From NCBI GenBank assembly GCA_016706685.1, contig JADJJE010000001.1, positions 558,001 to 622,000 of the forward strand: a DNA stretch of 64,000 nt, given 5' to 3'. The notes beneath the pieces were generated by a model. The model was not told where the DNA came from and searched no databases. It saw nothing but the letters and a program-made list of their open reading frames with translations. Shown here in pieces: positions 56,923 to 64,000 of this stretch (position 1 is the first letter of the stretch; each line of letters opens with the position of its first letter). The translations under genes were made by a program, and so were the position numbers. The DNA comes from Sandaracinaceae bacterium. Its GTDB lineage: Bacteria; Myxococcota_A; Polyangia; Polyangiales; Houyiibacteriaceae.

Positions 56923-58641
56923 ATGGTCTCGAGCTCAGTGCTAGTGGTGCTCCCCGACGACGACACCCGTCGTCGCTTGGTCGCGGCCATCGAGCGGGCC
57001 GGCTACGACTGCCTGGGCGTGCCGAGCGGGGAGGCTGCGGTCGACGCCTTCGTCCAGCGGCCCGTCGACATCGTTTTCACCGCGCTGCGGCTGCCGGGGC
57101 GGGACGGCGCCGCCACCATCGAGTCGCTGCGCTGGGCGCCAGGGGGTGAGCAGGCTCACATGGTGCTGCTGGGGGCGCTGACGGACTCCCCCGCCCTCCA
57201 GCGCGAGGCCGCCCGGCTCGGGGCGCTGACCTGCTTGGTGGGCGACGTCTCGGACGGGGACCTGCTGCGCGTGGTGGAGAACATCGTCCGCCGCGAGCTG
57301 CGCCCGGACTCCATGCCGCCCCCGGCCATGGACATCGGGACCAAAGACGACACCCGCCGCTACACCCGCACCGACAGCTCGGAGGGCGACGCGGTCGAGC
57401 GGCACCTCGGCAGCGGGCTCAGCGCCCCCGACGCGCTGCAGGGGCGCCTGTCGGACGTGCCCTTCGCGTCGGTGCTGGTCCAGATCTTCGAGAGCCGCGC
57501 TACGGGCGCGCTGGCCCTCAACAGCGCCGGTGACCCCCGCGCCACCACCACGGGGGAGTCGCCGAAGAAGGTCATCTTCTTCCGCCGCGGTGTGCCCCAG
57601 TCCGTGCGCTCCAACCTGGTGGAGGAGTGCCTGGGTCAGGTGCTGCGACGGCGGGGCATCATCGACCAGGGCGTGGTGGACGACTCCCTGCTGCGCGTGC
57701 GCGCCGGTCAGGGGCGGCAGGGCGCGGTGCTCTTGGCCATGGGGGCCATCACCCCGCACCAGCTGCGCGACGCCCTCGAGCACCAGCAAGAGATGAAGGT
57801 GTTGGACGTCTTCGGCTGGTCGGCCGGCACGTTCGAGTTCGCCGACATGGACCCTCCGCAGGAGACGCTCACGCTCGAGATGTCGCTCTTCGAGTTGGTC
57901 ATGCGCGGCGTGCGCGAGCGCATCCCTCCCCCGCGTGTGGTGGAGCTGGTGGCACCCACCCTGGACCGCTTCGCCATCCCAGTCCCTGACCGGCTCGCAC
58001 CCTTCCGGCGGATGGACCTCGCGCCGGAGCTGCACACGCTGCTCTCGCAGCTGGACGGGCGCTCCACCCTGCGGACCCTGCTGGGCGGCCCGCCCACGGC
58101 GCGCACCACGCTGACGGGGTTCATCTATACGCTCACGTGCGTGGAGGCCATCGAGCTGCGCGACGGTCCGCTCGAGCACAGCGTGTCCCAGCTCCCCAGC
58201 GACCCCACGGCGCGACCGACGGCGCCCCCGGGTGAGCTGGCCGCCGTCTCGAAGCAACACCTGGACAGCGCGCTCACGGCCTTCCGAGAGGGCGAGCAGG
58301 CGCTGGCCATCGGCGCGTTCGAGACCGCCCTGGACGCGTTCGCGCGGGCCACCACGCTCGATCCGGACGAGGGCCTCTACTGGGTGTATCTGGGCTACTG
58401 CCGCCACGCCTCACACCGCGACGACGCCGAGGAGGCCGACCGCGCGCTGGCCGAGGTGGTCGCCGGCTGTCGGCTGGTGCCACGCGTGGCCGTGGCGCAC
58501 TTGCTGCGCGCGCGTGTGCTGCGGGACCGCGCCAAGTGGTCGGCGGCGCGCAACGCCTACGAGCGTGTGCTGCACATCGACCCGGACGACCAAGAGGCCA
58601 TCGAGGGGCTGCGGGCCCTCGCGACGCTGTCCGAGTCCTGA
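56923..58641 (+). CDS. DUF4388 protein with pseudo-receiver and TPR domains
   Basis: 572 residues. Residues 1-125 have a response-regulator receiver fold (SVLVVLPDDDTRRRLVAAIE), but the phospho-accepting Asp position reads FTALRLPGRDG, with Ala where Asp is expected, so it should not be phosphorylated. Residues of about 165-300 are a DUF4388 domain (LQGRLSDVPFASVLVQIFESRATGALAL), common in myxobacterial motility and signalling proteins. The C-terminal 110 residues contain TPR-like helices (ALAIGAFETALDAFARATTLDPD, then ARNAYERVLHIDPDDQEAI). The ATG at 56923 begins the receiver domain. Likely a signalling scaffold. Confidence 0.8.
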   Translation: MVSSSVLVVLPDDDTRRRLVAAIERAGYDCLGVPSGEAAVDAFVQRPVDIVFTALRLPGRDGAATIESLRWAPGGEQAHMVLLGALTDSPALQREAARLGALTCLVGDVSDGDLLRVVENIVRRELRPDSMPPPAMDIGTKDDTRRYTRTDSSEGDAVERHLGSGLSAPDALQGRLSDVPFASVLVQIFESRATGALALNSAGDPRATTTGESPKKVIFFRRGVPQSVRSNLVEECLGQVLRRRGIIDQGVVDDSLLRVRAGQGRQGAVLLAMGAITPHQLRDALEHQQEMKVLDVFGWSAGTFEFADMDPPQETLTLEMSLFELVMRGVRERIPPPRVVELVAPTLDRFAIPVPDRLAPFRRMDLAPELHTLLSQLDGRSTLRTLLGGPPTARTTLTGFIYTLTCVEAIELRDGPLEHSVSQLPSDPTARPTAPPGELAAVSKQHLDSALTAFREGEQALAIGAFETALDAFARATTLDPDEGLYWVYLGYCRHASHRDDAEEADRALAEVVAGCRLVPRVAVAHLLRARVLRDRAKWSAARNAYERVLHIDPDDQEAIEGLRALATLSES

Positions 58642-58644
58642 CGG

Positions 58645-59634
58645 GTGTCGACGGAACCCTCGCAGAGCGCGGTCGGTCCTCGTCAGGGAGACGTCCTGTG
58701 CTACAAGGGCGCCATGGTCGACAAGGTCGAAAAGATCTGGATGGACGGCGCGCTCATTCCTTGGGACGCCGCTCAGGTACACGTGCTCACCCACACCCTG
58801 CACTACGGTCTCGGGGTCTTCGAGGGCATCCGCTGCTACAAGCTCGATGATGGGCGCTCCGCCATCTTCCGGTTGGAAGAGCACATCCGTCGCCTGTTCG
58901 ACTCGGCGCGCATCTGCACCCTGCCCATGCCGTACGACCACGACACCCTGGTCGAGGCCTGTAAGGAGACCGTCCGCAGCAACGGCCTCGACGAGTGCTA
59001 CCTGCGTCCGCTCGCGTTCATTGGCGACGGCGCCATGGGGCTCGGCGCCCGTGACAACCCCACCCGTGTCTGCATCGTGGCCTGGCGCTGGGGCGCCTAC
59101 CTGGGCGACGAGGGCGTCCAGAAGGGCATCCGCGCCAAGATCAGCTCGTTCAGCCGCGCGGGCGTCAACTCGCTCATGGCCAAGGGCAAGGTCTGCGGCC
59201 ACTACGTGAACTCCATCCTCGCCAAGCGCGAGGCGCTGGCCGCCGGCTACCAGGAAGCCATCATGCTGGACCCGCAGGGCTACATCTCCGAGGCCAGCGG
59301 CGAGAACATCTTCGTCATCCGTGACGGGGTGGTCTCTACGCCCGCGCTGGGCGCGTCCATTCTGGGCGGCATCACGCGCGACTCGGTCATCACCATCCTG
59401 CGCGAGATGGGCGTCCCCGTGGTGGAGCGCTCGCTCGGCCGTGACGAGCTCTACATCTCGGACGAGATCTTCATGGTGGGCACCGCCGCCGAGGTCACCC
59501 CCGTGCGCGAAGTGGACGACCGGCCCGTGGGCAAGGGCGTGCGCGGCCCCATCACCGCCGAGGTGCAGGACCGGTACTTCAAGGCCGTGCGCGGGGTGAA
59601 CACGCCGGTCCCTGGCTGGCTCGACATCATCTGA
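58645..59634 (+). CDS. ilvE: Branched-chain amino acid aminotransferase
   Basis: 329 residues of class IV PLP enzymes. HTLHYGLGVFEGIRCY, the probable PLP lysine in AKGKVCGHYVNS (Lys182) and YISEASGENIFVIRDGVVSTP are in place, as is SLGRDELYISDEIFMVGTAAEVTPV. It transfers amino groups for Leu, Ile and Val. The GTG at 58645 gives a slightly long N-terminus; an ATG at 58714 is also possible. It follows the DUF4388 gene after 3 bases. A terminator-like hairpin stands downstream. Confidence 0.9.
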   Translation: MSTEPSQSAVGPRQGDVLCYKGAMVDKVEKIWMDGALIPWDAAQVHVLTHTLHYGLGVFEGIRCYKLDDGRSAIFRLEEHIRRLFDSARICTLPMPYDHDTLVEACKETVRSNGLDECYLRPLAFIGDGAMGLGARDNPTRVCIVAWRWGAYLGDEGVQKGIRAKISSFSRAGVNSLMAKGKVCGHYVNSILAKREALAAGYQEAIMLDPQGYISEASGENIFVIRDGVVSTPALGASILGGITRDSVITILREMGVPVVERSLGRDELYISDEIFMVGTAAEVTPVREVDDRPVGKGVRGPITAEVQDRYFKAVRGVNTPVPGWLDII

Positions 59635-59757
59635 GAGGCGCCGCCAAATCGCCCGGGCGCGGCTTTCGTCCTCGCGACCGGGCTCGAAATGCAGGAGCAT
59701 TCCTTCGCCCGTCCGCTGCGGGCGCGCTCGCGCTCGGACGATTTTTCGGCGCCTCTC
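59633..59757 (+). terminator. Long inverted repeat and terminator-like hairpin after ilvE
   Basis: GAGAGGCGCCG (59633-59643), just at the ilvE stop, pairs with CGGCGCCTCTC (59747-59757), 103 bases away. Inside, CGTCCG (59710-59715) pairs with CGGACG (59735-59740), directly followed by ATTTTTC. The inner stem plus T-run looks like a factor-independent terminator for ilvE, while the long outer stem would enclose it in a larger structure. Confidence 0.5.
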
Positions 59758-59780
59758 CCCAGCTGAGCGCCTCGAGGGTG

Positions 59781-59886
59781 CCAGCTGGCCGCGCTTGGGC
59801 GAGCTGGCAGCGTTCCTTCAGCCCGCGCTCTCGCCAGCTGGCTGGGTCCCGCGACTTGGCAGCCGTTGTGTCAGCCCGCGCTCTCG
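59781..59886 (-). repeat. 53-bp imperfect tandem duplication at the end of the zinc-ribbon gene
   Basis: 59781-59833 and 59834-59886 are two 53-base copies, both beginning CCAGCTGG and ending TCAGCCCGCGCTCTCG. The second contains the stop codon and last five codons (VESAG) of the zinc-ribbon gene; the first is a copy of that end lying just outside the gene. Confidence 0.75.
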
Positions 59887-60590
59887 ACTAGGGCTCGGTA
59901 GATGACGATGCGGCGGCACTGCGGGCAGTCGGTGAGCTCTTCGCCGCGCTGCATGTTGATGAAGAGCTGAGCGGGCAGCGCCATGCGGCAGCCGGGGCAG
60001 GAGCCGTCGGCCACCACCACCACGGCGTCCATGTACTTGGTGCGCAGGCGCTCGTAGCGCTTCACGGTGGAGGGCGAGATGCGCTTCAGCAGCTCGTCTC
60101 GACCGGAGGTGACCTTCTCACGCTCGGCGCGGAGCTCGGTCAAGCGCATGCCGCTCTTGGTCTCTTCCGAGCTGAGGATCTCGCGGGCCTCGGCGAACTG
60201 CGCCTCGCGCTGCGCCATGGCGGTGCGCTTGGCGGAAAGCGCCTCGTCGGTGGCGCCGAGCTCGCCTTCCTTCTCACGGATGCTGCGCCGGAAGGAGTCC
60301 ACTTCGCGCTGTCCCGCGTCGCTCTCCTTGGTGTTCTGCGCCTGCGCCAGCTTGGACCGCCCACGGGCCAGCCCCTCGACGCGCTCGTGGATGGCCTCGG
60401 CCAGCCGCTTGCGCAGCCCCTCGGCCTCATCGAGCTGCGCACGCTCACGGGCGAGCAGGCCCTCCAGCACCGCCACGTCCGCCGCCATGGACTCGAGCCG
60501 CGCGGGCGTGTCCTTCAGCTCCTGGTCGTAATTGACGGCCGCGGCATCCATGGCCGCCAGCTTCGAGAGTGCCACCAGCTCTTCACGCAC
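59871..60590 (-). CDS. Coiled-coil protein with C4 zinc ribbon
   Basis: 239 residues. About 170 residues of antiparallel coiled coil rich in Glu/Arg/Ala precede the C-terminal zinc ribbon with CPGC and CPQC pairs (about 197-225). This is the zf-RING_7 / DUF164-type family found across bacteria and chlamydiae, whose role is unknown, with proposals of nucleic acid or secretion links. All four cysteines are present. It starts at GTG 60590. Its 3' end lies in the duplicated 53-base block. Confidence 0.8.
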   Translation of the reverse strand: MREELVALSKLAAMDAAAVNYDQELKDTPARLESMAADVAVLEGLLARERAQLDEAEGLRKRLAEAIHERVEGLARGRSKLAQAQNTKESDAGQREVDSFRRSIREKEGELGATDEALSAKRTAMAQREAQFAEAREILSSEETKSGMRLTELRAEREKVTSGRDELLKRISPSTVKRYERLRTKYMDAVVVVADGSCPGCRMALPAQLFINMQRGEELTDCPQCRRIVIYRALVESAG

Positions 60591-61032
60591 GCGTTCTGTC
60601 TCCTGTCAAAGCGATGACAGGCCCTTAGCGTGACTGGCTGGCGGAAGCAAGATCCATCCTCGGCCCGCTCTCGGGGGTTCTCTGGTGAGGTGAGCGATGG
60701 GAGCGGGACGGGCACCCTGGTCTGCGGGGGCGCTCGCGCTGGCGCTCGCTCTGATACCTCCCTGAAAACGGCACTCGCGCTACGCGCTCCGTTTGTTTTC
60801 TGGGGCCCATCAAGCCCTGCTGCCCAGCGCGCCCGCCCCCCTCCACGGTGACGCGCGGAGAGAGCGCGCGTGTGGCCCGGCTGGGAGTCCGGCTTCCGCC
60901 TCGTCTCGTCGGGGAACTCGACTGAGCTCGACGGAGCGCGGAGCGTTCCCTCGAGTCCCGGCGCTCATCTGAACCCGACTGCACGCGGCCGAGTCGAGCG
61001 CGCTCGGCCCCGACCGACCCGTTCCGGAGCGG
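60591..61032. other. Gene-free stretch holding structured repeat copy B
   Basis: 442 bases without a credible gene. 60699-60827 is one copy of the repeat described in the next entry. The rest (60830-61030) is GC-rich, with a few short palindromes and no clear promoter or open frame. The zinc-ribbon gene is transcribed away from it. Confidence 0.6.
60699..60827 (-). repeat. Structured repeat element, copy B
   Basis: On the minus strand it begins CTGGGCAGC, has a hairpin with arms CCCCAGAAAAC (60805-60795) and GTTTTCAGGG (60769-60760) containing a smaller GCGC-GTA-GCGC stem, then GGGAGG, GAGCGCCAGCGCGA and the 19-base block CCCCGCAGACCAGGGTGCC (60729-60711). The same layout is found in opposite orientation at 62102-62222. 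Confidence 0.75.
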
Positions 61033-61798
61033 TCACCTCGGGCCGTAGTTGGTCGAGAGGTAGCGGAGGATGCGGGCGGACTCGAACATCTCGGTGCCCG
61101 TATTCGGATCCACGAGGTAGGGCACCTGCACGCGCCCGGTGCGCTCCTGCAGCGCCTTGCGGTTGCGCTGGGTGGGCGCGTAGTCGGGCGCGAGGAGCTC
61201 GCGCAGCGCGGGAATCACGATCCACTCGACGGGCTGGTTGCGGCCGCAGTTGCGGAGGATGTAGGGGAGCTCCAGCTCGCACAGCCGCTCGCGCACCATG
61301 CGCGAGAAGGGGCTCGACTCGAAGCTGTAGAGCTCGAGCGCGTGCTCCGGCAGCCGACCGGGCCGCGCCTTGATGCCATGCCCCACCCGCAACGCCGACG
61401 CCGCCATCGACGGCGAAGTGCGCAGGGCCTTGATAGCCGCATGGCTCGGAGCCCCACCGCCCGCGTAGGTCTCGTAGAGATAAGCGACGATGTCCGCCGA
61501 CTCATAGAGCCGCGCCCCCGTGTTCGGGTCATGCAGATAAGGGAAGAGCTCCTTCCCCCCCCCGCGCCCGCACCTCGGGCCGAAAGCGCTCCCCACCCTT
61601 CGGGCACGGGAAGATGCGCGCATCGAGGTCGAGCTCCGTCAGCACGTTGCGGACCACCCGACAGAACGGGCAGTTCTCCATCTCGTACACCTCGAGCAGC
61701 TGCTCGGGCTGCCGCGCCGCCCGGAGGATCTGCACGCCCCAAGGCCCCGCGGCGAGCGAGGCAGCGAGCGAACCAACCGAGTCGAAAGTGTGCTTCAT
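61033..61798 (-). CDS. Tandem GST-N/glutaredoxin-fold protein, frame broken in a G9 tract
   Basis: About 254 residues if the frame is repaired. From the ATG at 61798 the first thioredoxin-like GST N-domain has MENCPFCRVVRNVL, with a CPFC redox motif and the acidic end FPYLHDPNTGARLYESADIVAYL. The second, in the same protein, has FESSPFSRMVRERLCEL (SPFS, no cysteines) and VPYLVDPNTGTEMFESARILRYL. There is no GST C-terminal domain. This double-N architecture is known in plant, cyanobacterial and proteobacterial proteins. Frame is lost at nine G residues (61555-61563); eight would restore it. Confidence 0.75.
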
Positions 61799-62101
61799 GA
61801 ACGAACCTCTCACCGTGCGGGACCGCGCAGAGTCCCGCACTGTAGATCCTCCCACGCCGCGCAGTCACAGCATCTGAGCCCGAAGGCACCGCGGCCCACG
61901 GCCGTACCGGACGCGTTCCGTCGCGCTGCACGCTCATCCAAGCCCACCCGCACTCCGGCGAGCACCCCCTCAACCGGCGGAGCCCCGAGCCCCCGTCTCA
62001 TTCCGGCGGGCCCCCTCGAGCCAGCTGAGCCCATCCGGCCCCACGCACTCCGGCGCGCCCAGCGAGCTCAATCCACGCTCGCGTGGAGGGCGACGGGCGC
62101 C

Positions 62102-62222
62102 CTGGGCAGCGGGGGTGGGGGGGGCCCCATTTCAGCGTCCGCAGGACGCACGGAAATGGGGGAGGCACCCGAGGGAGCGCCAGCGCGACCGGCCCCGCAG
62201 ACCAGGGTGCCGTCGCCCTCCT
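62102..62222 (+). repeat. Structured repeat element, copy A
   Basis: Begins CTGGGCAGC. A hairpin has arms CCCCATTTC (62125-62133) and GAAATGGGG (62153-62161), with an inner stem GCGTCC (62135-62140) / GGACGC (62144-62149) and loop GCA. Then follow GGAGG, GAGCGCCAGCGCGA (62175-62188) and CCCCGCAGACCAGGGTGCC (62193-62211), the last identical in 19 of 19 bases to copy B. Confidence 0.8.
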
Positions 62223-62268
62223 CACGATCACGCCCGCATTCGAACCCGGTGCGAGCAGGAGCGCATGG

Positions 62269-62274
62269 AAAAAA
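62269..62274 (-). terminator. T-run downstream of the tRNA
   Basis: Six T residues on the minus strand lie shortly after the tRNA 3' end and could end the rpoD-tRNA transcript. There is no separate strong stem besides the tRNA acceptor arm. Confidence 0.35.
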
Positions 62275-62277
62275 CGG

Positions 62278-62351
62278 TGGGCCCACCTGGACTTGAACCA
62301 GGAACTACCCGTTTATGAGACGGGGACTCTAACCAATTGAGCTATAGGCCC
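62278..62351 (-). tRNA. tRNA with CAU anticodon (elongator Met or Ile2)
   Basis: 74 nt on the minus strand folding as a full cloverleaf. Acceptor stem GGGCCTA/TGGGCCC (one G-T pair), D-arm with AATTGGTTA, anticodon stem CCCGT/ACGGG around loop CTCATAA, and T-arm CTGG-TTCAAGTC-CAGG. The anticodon is CAU, so it is either elongator tRNA-Met or the lysidine-modified tRNA-Ile2. The TTCAAGTCCAG T-arm resembles Ile2, but the identity is not settled. CCA is not encoded (ACCG). It lies 10 bases after the rpoD stop on the same strand. Confidence 0.9.
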
Positions 62352-62361
62352 GAGCGCGGCT

Positions 62362-64000
<1,639 letters not shown>

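Larger units (their letters stand above)
61799..62277. other. Gene-free stretch holding structured repeat copy A
   Basis: 479 bases between the GST gene and the tRNA. 61799-62100 is GC-rich and unremarkable; 62102-62222 is repeat copy A; 62223-62277 holds the T-run downstream of the tRNA. Open frames here are Arg/Pro-rich artefacts. Confidence 0.6.

Noticed and set aside
62223..62277. Second tRNA-like fragment near the TTCGAACCC-like string
   Set aside because: A T-loop-like string exists but no acceptor or anticodon arm could be folded around it.

Overview
The window is high-GC DNA from a bacterium that is very probably a member of the Myxococcota (Sandaracinaceae/Polyangia-like). The pointers are two or three surface proteins ending in MYXO-CTERM-like tails (Gly/Cys motif, one hydrophobic helix, Arg cluster), a DUF4388 protein with a pseudo-receiver domain, a eukaryotic-like Ser/Thr kinase, many lipoproteins, and the gene orders yajC-secD-secF-recJ and tilS-ftsH-folP-cdaA-cdaR. 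Most of it is ordinary chromosomal core with scattered accessory genes; there is no prophage, transposase, CRISPR array or rRNA operon.

Layout. 0-9 kb: the end of a membrane protein, a long-chain acyl-CoA synthetase, a PDZ lipoprotein, two coupled glycosyltransferases, LolA, an ice-binding-type lipoprotein, a DUF465 protein and an aminodeoxychorismate synthase-like PabB. 9.05-10.04 kb: a gene-free block with hexanucleotide repeats, a G-tract and about 490 nt without a single adenine on the + strand. 10-21.6 kb: HEAT-repeat lipoprotein, alpha/beta hydrolase, PIN-like protein, DUF2330 surface protein, two MDR oxidoreductases, a GntR regulator coupled to a eukaryotic-type HisA, and a LysR regulator divergent from a fatty acid hydroxylase. 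21.6-31.9 kb: Ser/Thr kinase, an HTTM protein with a membrane partner, and two large secreted proteins. 31.8-38.8 kb: TamB/TamA-type outer-membrane assembly genes, with tamB read in three frames. 38.9-53 kb: an outer-membrane protein, a FATP-like ligase, the c-di-AMP cyclase operon with folP, ftsH and tilS, a MarR/enoyl-CoA hydratase pair, a secreted protein and recJ. 53-64 kb: secF-secD-yajC, a DUF4388 regulator, ilvE, a zinc-ribbon coiled-coil protein, a tandem GST-fold protein between two inverted copies of a structured repeat, a CAU-anticodon tRNA and rpoD (5' end outside the window).

How it works together. The minus-strand core operons cover protein export and membrane quality control (Sec accessory, FtsH, LolA, TamA/TamB), c-di-AMP signalling, folate synthesis (PabB, FolP) and transcription (RpoD). 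The accessory genes are mostly envelope and lipid functions. Four genuine-looking single-base frame breaks (two in tamB, one in secF, one in the GST gene) plus the adenine-free G-tract suggest that part of the oddity here comes from sequencing or assembly. The most interesting biological signal is a pair of roughly 120-130 nt elements at 60.7 and 62.1 kb, whose flanks are conserved while the hairpin arms differ in sequence but still pair.
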